A DNA stretch of 64,000 bases from Mariniphaga sp041687255 (lineage in GTDB: Bacteria > Bacteroidota > Bacteroidia > Bacteroidales > Prolixibacteraceae), in contig JAWLCL010000010.1 in NCBI GenBank assembly GCA_041687255.1, positions 62,001 to 126,000 of the forward strand, given 5' to 3'. Shown piece by piece: positions 43,476 to 51,065 of the stretch; positions within the stretch are counted from its first letter, which is position 1; each line of letters opens with the position of its first letter. Below the pieces are notes generated by a model. It was given only the letters and a program-made list of their open reading frames with translations. It made no database searches and was not told where the DNA came from. Made by a program: the position numbers and the translations under genes.

Positions 43476-45056
43476 ATGGCATTTGAAAGTTTATCATTTC
43501 GGTATGAATTCCGATTAAATAGTTTTCCTGATAGATGGCTTCCCCTAATTCATTTATATGATGCGGACTTACCTCTATTTCCAATTTATTATTTTCATGC
43601 GACGTCAAGACTTTTAGCACCAGGACAAAGACCAAATTATTCAGAGAGGGTTTTCGGATATGTTGAAAAGATAAATTCTTTAAGTACCAATCAGGTAATA
43701 ATTCATATTGTCACTAATAAAGATTTAAATTCAACCGATAGTGAACATTATAAAGATTTAGCTGAAAATGAAGTAAAAGAAAGATTAGGATTGAATAATC
43801 CAGTAATGGTTGCAGATATTGCTAATGCTTTTAATTCTCCTCTTGATTACGCAAACCCTGTATTAACAGAGCTTTGGAATAGAGTAATTTCAGATACTTA
43901 TGATAATAAATTACCATTTGGAAGGCTATGGGATGAAGTTTTAGGTCTGACAAGGTTTGTTGCTAGTTTTAATTCTCCTGGTGGAAGAAAAGGGGAGTTA
44001 ATACAAACTCATTATTTTAGTTCCAAATTTGGAGAACAAATACAAACAGGTGGTGGAATTCCTCGTATGGATTTTTATCTGCTTCCAACAATAAATGAAT
44101 TAATGGATCAAAACAATCCTCTTAATTTATTTCCAGCATTCAAAATGCTTGTTGAAGTTTCAAATCGTTTTCAGAACCATAATTGCACTATTATTTCGGT
44201 TGGAGGTGTAGAGCTTTCAAAGTTTGTTAATGAACAAGGAGGTAGATTTAATACAGAAAAAATCTTAAATCTTTTAAATGCGACTTATATCCCTCACAAT
44301 TTAAGAGCTACTGCCTTCGAATGTTTTAACACTTTTGACAAAGGACCACACAGAACTGTAATTTTTTTAATGATGCTTAGTGATTTACGTAGTGGTAGAT
44401 TAAATCCAGCAAGTTTAAATAATACCACATTGGGATCTATTTATGTTGGACTTGGTGGTTCTTATCAATCACCGAAAGTAATACATATTTATTCGCAGCA
44501 AAGTTTCGGAAATCAAGCTGCAATGCCTATTGATATTTGGATGGAAACATTTTTTCAATGGCCTTTAAATCTTTATAAGAATTTCACAATTAAGGAAAGA
44601 AATCAAAGAGTTTTATCTTGCTCAGATAATCTTGGAAAAGTTGAAAGATTATTATGGGTTGCAGCGCAAGCAAGAAAAGTACATTCTACAGCTTGTAACG
44701 ATGCTATTTGGTGTACAAAATATGCTTCTGGAGGTAAGTCGAGAGGAGCAAATCCGCTAGCATGTAAAATTTGTTTGACTTCAATTAGGGAAGTATGTCC
44801 CGCATATAATGATATTAAGAATAAGGAAATATTATTTAATGTACATTATGAAGATGATAAATTCTTATTAGAGACTTCAGCAAATAATAATAGAACTCCA
44901 AATCAGCATTTTAAAAGTTGTAAAGGACAAAGCATATATACTGTAATAGATGATGATTTTTCTCCATCGGATAATCCTTCTGGTTATGCTCCTTTCCCAA
45001 ATGGAAATCACAATGGTGAAAATATTACAGTTGAAGAATTTATGAGCATATACTAA
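43476..45056 (+). CDS. Unrecognised 526-residue protein inside the restriction-modification operon; possible HhH-GPD-like glycosylase
   Basis: I do not recognise this protein as a known component. It starts 10 bp after the methyltransferase and precedes the nuclease by 36 bp, so it is part of the operon. Residues 1-200 have no motif I know. Residues 319-360 (LGSIYVGLGGSYQSPKVI, then FGNQAAMPIDIWMETFF) are reminiscent of the helix-hairpin-helix and catalytic Asp of EndoIII/MutY-type glycosylases, with Asp353 in the VD-like position. Residues 388-443 (VERLLWVAAQARKVH ... CKIC ... VCPAY) hold Cys407, 413, 430, 433 and 441, reminiscent of the iron-sulfur loop of that family with longer spacing. 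The catalytic Lys position is not Lys. A zinc-binding domain is the alternative. No signal or membrane segments. Confidence 0.6.
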   Translation: MAFESLSFRYEFRLNSFPDRWLPLIHLYDADLPLFPIYYFHATSRLLAPGQRPNYSERVFGYVEKINSLSTNQVIIHIVTNKDLNSTDSEHYKDLAENEVKERLGLNNPVMVADIANAFNSPLDYANPVLTELWNRVISDTYDNKLPFGRLWDEVLGLTRFVASFNSPGGRKGELIQTHYFSSKFGEQIQTGGGIPRMDFYLLPTINELMDQNNPLNLFPAFKMLVEVSNRFQNHNCTIISVGGVELSKFVNEQGGRFNTEKILNLLNATYIPHNLRATAFECFNTFDKGPHRTVIFLMMLSDLRSGRLNPASLNNTTLGSIYVGLGGSYQSPKVIHIYSQQSFGNQAAMPIDIWMETFFQWPLNLYKNFTIKERNQRVLSCSDNLGKVERLLWVAAQARKVHSTACNDAIWCTKYASGGKSRGANPLACKICLTSIREVCPAYNDIKNKEILFNVHYEDDKFLLETSANNNRTPNQHFKSCKGQSIYTVIDDDFSPSDNPSGYAPFPNGNHNGENITVEEFMSIY

Positions 45057-45091
45057 AATTTTCAATTCAGAATTTTTGGGGAAATGTCAAA

Positions 45092-46306
45092 ATGAACTTA
45101 TCTGAGCATTTTATAGGAATTGGGTACAAACGTTTATCAACCGTTGAAATAGATGCTGCGCGATCCAATCAACATGAGTTAAATGGAATTTCAAAATTCA
45201 AAGAAATATTTGGAAGTCAGAGAATATCATTTTCAGCAAGATTTCTTTTTTTCTCTGATGAAGAAGAATCCTTTCTGGAAGAATTGGGTGATTCAACTTG
45301 GTATGATGCAAGAGAAAATCACCCAATAAGAAGCGAATTTAGACTTTACTATTCAAATTCCGGAATTTTTCAAAAAGCGAAAGAAGGTGATTTGTTAATT
45401 GTGGTTAAGAAAAGCCCCACAGAAATTTGGTTTATTATTGTTCCAAAAGATTCCACTGCAGAAAGACAGTTAATCTGGCTTTTTGGTCTTGAAAATTTGG
45501 AAGAAACAAGAAAAACCTTTGTAAAGAGCGAAATTAGTGACAAAGAACAAGACTTTGCAAAAAAATATATTTTAGGGAAACTCGGCATTGAAGTGCCGAT
45601 TCTCGGTGAAGATTATCTGGAGGAAATGCTTAAAAAATTCGATGGGAGTTTTCCTTCAACAAGTATTTTTTCAAAATTTGCAAGAGGCACGTTATCACTA
45701 ATTCCTACAATTGAAAATCCAGATGAAGCTCTGTTAGTTTCATTTGATCGGGAGGAATATCTTTTCAAAATATTTGAAAAGCACTTAGTAAAAAATAGAA
45801 TGAAAGTTGGATTTGGAGAGGATGGATTAGATGTTGATCAGTTTATTTCTTTTTCATTAAGCGTTCACAACAGAAGGAAGTCAAGAGCAGGTTATTCATT
45901 GGAAAATCATTTAGAATATATTTTTCAGGAAAACAAAGTTTTGTTTTCAAGGGGAGCAGTTACGGAAAGAAGAAGTAAACCGGATTTCCTTTTTCCGGGT
46001 ATTCAATATTATAAAGATTCTACATTTGAAGAACAATATTTAAAAATGCTTGGCTCCAAAACTACTGCCAAAGATAGATGGAGGCAGGTTTTACCAGAAG
46101 CAGATAGGATAAAAAATAAACACCTTATTACTCTTGAACCTTCAATTAGTATAACACAGACTAACGAAATGAAGCAGCATAAGGTAACTTTGGTAGTTCC
46201 TGAATCTATTCGAACTACTTACACAATTCAGCAACAATCTGAAATACTTACCCTATCAGATTTTATTGAACATTTAAAAAATAATGAAGTTGCAGCAGGC
46301 TTGTAG
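45092..46306 (+). CDS. EcoRII-type type IIE restriction endonuclease
   Basis: The protein has 404 residues, the same length as EcoRII. Residues 1-150 form the effector DNA-binding (EcoRII-N, B3-like) domain (GYKRLSTVEIDAARSNQHELNG). Residues about 180-404 form the PD-(D/E)XK nuclease domain: RRKSRAGYSLENHLEYIF near 261-278, KPDFLFPG with Asp298, and GSKTTAKDRWRQVL with Lys323 and Lys327. These match the known EcoRII catalytic residues one position off. EcoRII enzymes need two CCWGG copies, one acting as effector. It is the last gene of the operon; codon use is A+T-rich like its neighbours. Confidence 0.95.
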   Translation: MNLSEHFIGIGYKRLSTVEIDAARSNQHELNGISKFKEIFGSQRISFSARFLFFSDEEESFLEELGDSTWYDARENHPIRSEFRLYYSNSGIFQKAKEGDLLIVVKKSPTEIWFIIVPKDSTAERQLIWLFGLENLEETRKTFVKSEISDKEQDFAKKYILGKLGIEVPILGEDYLEEMLKKFDGSFPSTSIFSKFARGTLSLIPTIENPDEALLVSFDREEYLFKIFEKHLVKNRMKVGFGEDGLDVDQFISFSLSVHNRRKSRAGYSLENHLEYIFQENKVLFSRGAVTERRSKPDFLFPGIQYYKDSTFEEQYLKMLGSKTTAKDRWRQVLPEADRIKNKHLITLEPSISITQTNEMKQHKVTLVVPESIRTTYTIQQQSEILTLSDFIEHLKNNEVAAGL

Positions 46307-46543
46307 TTATTATTTAACTACGAATCGGAAATGTTAAAATTAATTGAACGAAGATTAATTTCATCTTGTATTTAAATTATTTTTCTCTTTTAGCAATCAT
46401 ATTGAGATTTTATTTGCATCAGCATGGTAATATCGCCTATTTTTCACTGCACCTTTGTCAGAGGTGCTGTTGAGCGATGATGGAGCTTAATGAGTATTTT
46501 ATTTTGCGGGTGTTTTTTAAAAAATTCTTAACTTAATACCCTT
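46307..46543. other. Intergenic after the restriction operon
   Basis: A short spacer with a GCACCT/AGGTGC hairpin near 46449-46468 that lacks a T-run. No gene. Confidence 0.4.
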
Positions 46544-47083
46544 CTAACTATAAATTGGCATTAGACCACTTTCTGATTTGATCTTTATATGTGGATCAGC
46601 AACTGTTTCAAATTTTGGATAGCTTTCTTTTATTGATTCAACAACTTTAGGGGTCAACCAAATATTATCGGCAATACGTATATATTGTGCATCTTCTTTT
46701 ATGTAATAATTTAGATATTTTTTATTCTCACGTTCTGGTGAGAGACCTTGATAAAGAAGTTCTGCTGCTAATATCACATAACTACTTTTATTTTTTCCTT
46801 TAAATTGGAGAAGTATCACATTATCAATGGGAACTAAAACTTTCTTATGTTCTTCTTCTTCTTTCTCTACGATAATTTCTAACTTATGACATGAATTCTT
46901 TTTTTCAATAACTTCCATTACCTCGAAATCAAATCCGAAAATAACATATTCTTTATATTTAGGAATTTTGCCATCATTCCAATTTTCGAAATTTTGAGCA
47001 GTAGAATTTTCATCTTTAGATGTTTCAAGAGCTTTATAATATTCTTTGTTTCTTACTTTTATCCCTACACTATATGAATCCAT
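46544..47083 (-). CDS. Uncharacterised 179-residue protein beside the restriction island
   Basis: Soluble, highly charged protein (MDSYSVGIKVRNKEYYKALETSKDE ...) with a Lys/Glu-rich middle (HKLEIIVEKEEEEHKKVLVPIDNVILLQF) that looks beta-rich, and a helical C-terminal half (IRIADNIWLTPKVVESIKESYPKF). No family recognised. It is convergent with the nuclease gene and shares the A+T-rich composition, so it may have arrived with the island. Confidence 0.6.
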   Translation of the reverse strand: MDSYSVGIKVRNKEYYKALETSKDENSTAQNFENWNDGKIPKYKEYVIFGFDFEVMEVIEKKNSCHKLEIIVEKEEEEHKKVLVPIDNVILLQFKGKNKSSYVILAAELLYQGLSPERENKKYLNYYIKEDAQYIRIADNIWLTPKVVESIKESYPKFETVADPHIKIKSESGLMPIYS

Positions 47084-47189
47084 AAATATTATGATTTAAT
47101 TATTTTTCAAATGACTATGACCAAATATATAATTTTTGATCAATAAGTCAATTATTTTAAACAAATGAAGTCATTCATAGCAAACGTAA

Positions 47190-47430
47190 ATGAAGTTGCC
47201 AATACTGATGCCTTCCATACTTTCTAGTTCGTACAATGATACCATCCGCAACGGTCTTGCATTGACGCCCACCTTCCACCGTGCCTTCGACCGGGGACTT
47301 ATTGCTTTATCGGATAACTACCGGGTGCTGGTGCACCCGCTAATAATTACAACCCATTTTCCGGCATTCTTCAGTTTTTGAAAACAAGGAGCTTCAATTA
47401 CCGGGTGATGAGCAGTTTTATTCTTAGAAG
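47190..47430 (+). pseudogene. HNH endonuclease 3' remnant, copy H1
   Basis: The frame reads NGLALTPTFHRAFDRGLIALSDNYRVLVHP, the C-terminal HNH-type block (TPTFHRAFDRGLI) of predicted restriction nucleases. It then degrades, although GAAAACAAGGAGCTTCA and a GATGAGCAGTTTTATTC tail from the same gene survive to about 47430. The N-terminal domain is absent. Related remnants are at 50811, 52082 and 58171. Confidence 0.75.
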
Positions 47431-47658
47431 AAGAGTCTTGAAGGAGCATAAGGGGAGGATTGGGTATGGTGTTTAAGTCAATCCAAAAGCTGAATTAGTT
47501 ATTGATAATTAGTTTCTTATGTAACCAGTATTGCTGTTAAAATTTAAAAACATCCCACATAATAGGCGGAAATATTTTCATCCTTGGATGAATGTTATCT
47601 GCATATACATCATCTCAGGAGCGGGTAATGTATTTCCGAATGTGGTTCATTCTGTAAG
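47431..47658. other. Intergenic, nothing recognised
   Basis: No gene or repeat recognised. Confidence 0.5.
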
Positions 47659-47841
47659 TTAACCCTTATTTCTTATTGCCTTTATCACCTTTACCAGATT
47701 ATCAGTAATTTCAAGTCGCTCTTTTGATGATGAGCATTTCAAAATAATAACAAAATAGACTAAAAATGCAAAAAGACAAATTACAGGAAAAGTTAAATAA
47801 TACAACATATTAATTAATTTTAATATTATCCTAATTAGCAT
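47659..47841 (-). CDS. Possible small membrane protein
   Basis: A 60-residue frame from an ATG with one long hydrophobic stretch (NMLYYLTFPVICLFAFLVYFVIILKC) and a charged tail (SSSKERLEITDNLVKVIKAIRNKG). This is a plausible single-pass protein but has no recognisable family and no conserved neighbour; it could be chance. Confidence 0.35.
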   Translation of the reverse strand: MLIRIILKLINMLYYLTFPVICLFAFLVYFVIILKCSSSKERLEITDNLVKVIKAIRNKG

Positions 47842-48193
47842 GGTAATTAGGCATCAATTAAAAATTAATTAGCCTAATTTTTTTACTACAGCCCCATGCG
47901 ACTGCAGCAAGCGTCCAGTTCCTTTATCCATCACCTTTTGTTTTGAACTTAATTGACTGATTGATTGAGTAATTATGATAGCAGCAAGTTTTAAAGGAAT
48001 TTTTTCTGATTCAGGTAGGTTACATATGCTGATTTTATCTATCAGGAATTATAAGTAGAATCAGCACCATGGTTTATTTGCTTATCTCACGAAAACAGAA
48101 TCAATTTAGGATATTTTTATATGCATTGGGAGCACAGGGTGCGGTTTGGTAACAGATAAGGTTATTATCTTTACAGGAATACATTTTATACGC

Positions 48194-48490
48194 ATGAAGC
48201 ATTTGGAGAAAATACAACTGGATGAATTTCAGCTGGAACGTTTGCTCAGCGATGAGGAGAACCACACGTACAGGGTTATCATGGAAACAAATGTTTTCTG
48301 TACGAGCTGTGAGGACACCTGCCCTGAGGGTGTTGAAGTAGAGTCGGTGTGGCTTAATCGCTTTAACAATATCCATACCGATGGGCGCTGCAGGTTTTGC
48401 GGCAATGGAGTGTCGCGGATCATTGAATTCGGCGAAGACGAAAGTTTTTACCATAAGGCCATGAAATTTCGCAAGACGTTGGGCAAATAG
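48194..48490 (+). CDS. Small zinc-ribbon-like protein
   Basis: From the ATG at 48194 (MKHLEKIQLDEFQLERLLSDEENHTYRV) the protein has 98 residues. Cysteines are arranged as NVFCTSCEDTCPEGV and later GRCRFCGNGV, giving CxxC and CxxC pairs that suggest a zinc ribbon. The 16 codons before the ATG are not needed. Family not recognised; cytoplasmic; no partner gene is evident. Confidence 0.6.
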   Translation: MKHLEKIQLDEFQLERLLSDEENHTYRVIMETNVFCTSCEDTCPEGVEVESVWLNRFNNIHTDGRCRFCGNGVSRIIEFGEDESFYHKAMKFRKTLGK

Positions 48491-48632
48491 TGTGTTGGCC
48501 AGTAGCAGGTTAAAGCAGCAAGTCAATCTTTTAGGCTTTCCTGCAGGCTGTTGACCGGGTGACTTGTTACATTTACGAGCATTTTGATTATATTGTTAAT
48601 GAGTGGAATGTATATTTTAATAGCAGGCAATA

Positions 48633-48866
48633 ATGGAAAGAGCATATAATAAAATTGATTTACACTTCGAAAAAGAGTTTATGAAACTCAATGTAGATGA
48701 TCAATTCATCACACTCAGGTTATCTGATGTTTCAGATAAACTTGCAAAGGCTTCTGAAGAAGAACGAATTGATTATAAAGTTTCTCCTTCCGGGTTTGGA
48801 ATTCACTGGAGATTAATTGATGAAGATTTATCCATAAACGGTTTATTGAAATTGAGCAATGGATAA
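48633..48866 (+). CDS. DUF2442 domain protein
   Basis: This 77-residue protein has the DUF2442 pattern: ITLRLSDVSDKLAKASEEERIDYKVSPSGFGIHWRLIDEDLSINGLL. The SPSGxGIHW and DEDLSxxGLL motifs are diagnostic. DUF2442 proteins usually accompany a DUF4160 partner and are thought to be toxin-antitoxin-like. No DUF4160 gene is adjacent, so this is an orphan. Confidence 0.8.
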   Translation: MERAYNKIDLHFEKEFMKLNVDDQFITLRLSDVSDKLAKASEEERIDYKVSPSGFGIHWRLIDEDLSINGLLKLSNG

Positions 48867-48965
48867 AAGGTACAACTTTTAAAGCATGTCCATCCGGGCA
48901 AGTACCTCCCTGCTTTGGCCGATTTTCAATTTCGCTGCGTTTCAACTTATGTTTTGTCGTTTTGA

Positions 48966-49053
48966 AGAAGGTTCATGTGGTTTATTTTGTTTATTGAGTT
49001 CATGTTGTTCAGCTTGTGCTTTGTTGAGTGGTTACTAATCCTGGTATTTTCAT
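48966..49053. repeat. Dispersed repeat R3, copy 1
   Basis: GAAGGTTCATGTGG ... TTTATTTTGTTTATTGAG ... CTTGTGCTTTGTTGAGTGG ... GGTATTTTCATCGGGGG. Copies are at 50406-50472 and 50594-50675. It is non-coding in all frames. Confidence 0.6.
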
Positions 49054-49222
49054 CGGGGGGAACAGGAGTGGGCGGGCAGATCACCTGTCAGCGTCCCCCT
49101 GGTCCTGACAGCGTAAGGTAAGGCTTGATTGGATACAGGGATGGTTTCGTTTCCTTTTTTGGAGACATCAGTATCCAAGTCAGTTTTAAATTTAGTAACT
49201 TTAGAGTAACTTGTTTAAACCC

Positions 49223-49402
49223 ATGAAAAGAGAAGATTACGAAAAAGAACTTGAAAAAGAAAGAGGAAAAGAATACCTTGTGCAGAACAAAGGTTTGCTG
49301 GATGCGCAATGGGAATACATTGAATCGCTGGGCCAACCGGAAGATATTATTAACCCTGACCAGGATTGTGAAGGCCTTATTTTATCCCATCCTCACGCCT
49401 GA
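49223..49402 (+). CDS. Possible small charged protein
   Basis: From the ATG at 49223 it has 59 residues (MKREDYEKELEKERGKEYLVQNKGLLDAQWEYIESLGQPEDII ...), helical and acidic. No family recognised. It lies among repeats (an R1-type half-site follows), so coding status is uncertain. Confidence 0.4.
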   Translation: MKREDYEKELEKERGKEYLVQNKGLLDAQWEYIESLGQPEDIINPDQDCEGLILSHPHA

Positions 49403-49419
49403 TGCGGTGCATTTATCAG

Positions 49420-49500
49420 AACAAAGGCTTTGGTACCTGCTTTTCTTTGAAGGTGTGCAAAATTTTACCGGCTAAGGATTGTTTAGCTGTAGGGATGGTA
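49420..49500. repeat. Degenerate R1-type palindromic repeat
   Basis: TTGGTACCTGCTTTTCTTTG ... TAGGGATGGTATCTT resembles the arms and the post-arm CTGCTTTT of R1, with several changes. Confidence 0.4.
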
Positions 49501-49706
49501 TCTTCTAGTCATCTGCGGAACCCGGAGCTTTTGACCGGGTGACACGTGCCAGTTTGGAGGTAGTCTATTCTCTGTAAATTAAGCATTTAATTGTTAGGCA
49601 GTATTTCAAACGACAAATCAACCGGTCAAGGTTTTCCGGTCTGATTGCCTGAAAAAGAGAAAACAACTGAATTTGTGGGATGGTATATATTTTGTGAATT
49701 GATTTG

Positions 49707-49714
49707 TATATTTG
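49707..49714 (+). promoter_or_regulatory. Bacteroidota -7 element of the vapBC operon
   Basis: TATATTTG matches TAnnTTTG exactly, 15 bp before the antitoxin ATG. The -33 element is not clear. Confidence 0.4.
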
Positions 49715-49728
49715 TAAAAATACGCAGT

Positions 49729-49932
49729 ATGGAACATGCACATTTATATTCTAAAATAAATTCTTTACCCGGTGATGTTAAATCGGAGGTAAATGATTTT
49801 ATTGATTTCTTAATGATGAAAAGGAGAAAGGAAATTAAAAAGAAGACACCAATATTTGGATGTGCAAAGGGCCAAATTTATGTTTCCCCTGATTTTGATG
49901 ACCCGCTGGATGATTTCAATGATTACATGTGA
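49729..49932 (+). CDS. vapB: DUF2281-type VapB antitoxin
   Basis: From the ATG at 49729 it has 67 residues (MEHAHLYSKINSLPGDVKSEVNDFIDFLMMKRRKEIKKKTPIFGCAKGQIYVSPDFDDPLDDFNDYM). The LP-V--EV-DFIDFL helix, the K-rich link and the FG-AKG-I-MS-DFD-PLDDF tail are typical of DUF2281 antitoxins. It overlaps the toxin gene start (TGATG). The frame upstream of this ATG is ignored because the promoter element lies there. Confidence 0.9.
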   Translation: MEHAHLYSKINSLPGDVKSEVNDFIDFLMMKRRKEIKKKTPIFGCAKGQIYVSPDFDDPLDDFNDYM

Positions 49933-50315
49933 TGAATATTCTTTTAGATACACATGCGCTTATTTGGTTTCTTAATGGTGATGAAAAACTGTCTTTGAAA
50001 TCAAGAGAAGCAATTGAAAATCAGGAAAACTTAAAGTTCGTAAGCATTGCTACAATATGGGAGATTGCAATTAAAATAAGTCTTGGAAGATTTTCATTTA
50101 AAAAAGGCTTTAAAGAATTCCTGGATTTAATTGAAAATAATGGATTTGGAATAGTTCCAATAACTTTTGAACATGCATTAACAGTTTCAACTTTACAGTT
50201 TATACACCGCGATCCCTTTGACAGGTTAATTGTGGCTCAGGCTATGACTGATAACATGACCATAATTTCAAAGGATGAGGAGATAAAGAAATATGAAGTT
50301 AAAATAATGTGGTAA
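49932..50315 (+). CDS. vapC: VapC PIN-domain RNase toxin
   Basis: This 127-residue protein has the acidic residues of the PIN domain in LLDTHALIWFLNGD (Asp near 5), SIATIWEIAIK (Glu near 42), RDPFDRLIVAQA (Asp near 92 and 96) and ISKDEEIKKY. The start ATG overlaps the antitoxin stop. It is intact and paired with VapB, so this is the one clearly complete VapBC module in this half of the window. Confidence 0.92.
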   Translation: MNILLDTHALIWFLNGDEKLSLKSREAIENQENLKFVSIATIWEIAIKISLGRFSFKKGFKEFLDLIENNGFGIVPITFEHALTVSTLQFIHRDPFDRLIVAQAMTDNMTIISKDEEIKKYEVKIMW

Positions 50316-50371
50316 CAGAAATCATCCGGCACAAATTTTTTTTGTCCGGGTGACTGTGCCTGCCCTTAGAG

Positions 50372-50403
50372 GTTTGTTGTTCGTTGTTTGTCGTTCGTTG
50401 TTG
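50372..50403. repeat. Heptamer array (GTTTGTT/GTTCGTT), part 1
   Basis: GTTTGTT, GTTCGTT, GTTTGTC, GTTCGTT, then GTTG: exact 7-bp register. Confidence 0.75.
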
Positions 50404-50405
50404 AC

Positions 50406-50472
50406 GAAGGTTCATGTTGTTCAGTTTGTGCTTTGTTGAGTGGTTACTAACCCGGAGTTTTCATCCGGGGGA
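50406..50472. repeat. Dispersed repeat R3, copy 2
   Basis: GAAGGTTCATGTTGTTCAG ... TGTGCTTTGTTGAGTGG ... GTTTTCATCCGGGG. It matches 48966-49053 with an internal deletion of the TTTATTTTG part. Confidence 0.6.
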
Positions 50473-50562
50473 ACCCCTGGTCAAGGTCACCTGCCGGGTG
50501 AGGAACGAGTGCACAGGAAGAAGTTCGATAGCGTTTGAAGGTTTGAAAGGTTTGAAAGGAAG

Positions 50563-50595
50563 GTTTGTTGTTTGTTGTTCGTTGTTTGTTGTTTG
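50563..50595. repeat. Heptamer array (GTTTGTT), part 2
   Basis: GTTTGTT, GTTTGTT, GTTCGTT, GTTTGTT, GTTTG. It is preceded by an 8-bp-period GGTTTGAAA stretch and followed by R3 copy 3. The unit is the same as at 50372. Confidence 0.75.
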
Positions 50596-50675
50596 AAGAT
50601 CTCATGTGGTTTATTTTGTTTATAGGGTTTATGTTGTTCAGATTGTGCTTTGTTGGGTGGTTGCTCATCCCGGTT
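50594..50675. repeat. Dispersed repeat R3, copy 3
   Basis: CTCATGTGG, TTTATTTTGTTTATAGGG, TTGTGCTTTGTTGGGTGG, CATCCCGG; same order of blocks as 48966-49053. Confidence 0.6.
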
Positions 50676-50766
50676 TGATGAAGGTTTTTTGGTTTATGTT
50701 GTTCATTTGGATGAGGTGGTTTCGGAGCTGGTTACGGAACTGCATTGATGGTGGCTTCCTTATAGA

Positions 50767-50810
50767 GAATCAGGTAATCGTGTAAATCAGGCGAATCAAG
50801 GTTCAGACAA
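50767..50810. repeat. Dispersed repeat R8, copy 1
   Basis: GAGAATCAGGTAATCGTG ... AATCAGGCGAATCAAGG ... TTCAGAC. Copies are at 52545-52590 and 58420-58457. It abuts HNH remnant H2. Confidence 0.6.
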
Positions 50811-50949
50811 TTTCCATCGCGCTTTCGACCGGGGGCTAATTGTTGATTGGGATGATTACCGGGTGCTGGTGCACCTACAACTGAAGGATTACAATCCGCC
50901 ATCGGGAATCCGGCAGTATGAAAACAAGGAGATTTACCTTCCGGGTAGA
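50811..50949 (+). pseudogene. HNH endonuclease 3' remnant, copy H2 (empty site)
   Basis: Reads FHRAFDRGLIVDWDDYRVLVHLQLKDYNPPSGIRQYENKEIYLPG and a stop. This copy lacks the palindromic insertion seen between the DYRVL and GIRQYENKE blocks of copies H3 and H4, so it shows the original continuity. The N-terminal part is missing; an R8 repeat replaces it. Confidence 0.75.
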
Positions 50950-51065
50950 CGGATTTCTGGATTGTGGATAATTCTCTTACAGGAAAAGTGGTAAAGTTTT
51001 TATAGGTCGGTAGAGCAGGTTTAATAATTTTTCTTCGTATTTTTAAAATGAATTAAATCAAAACA

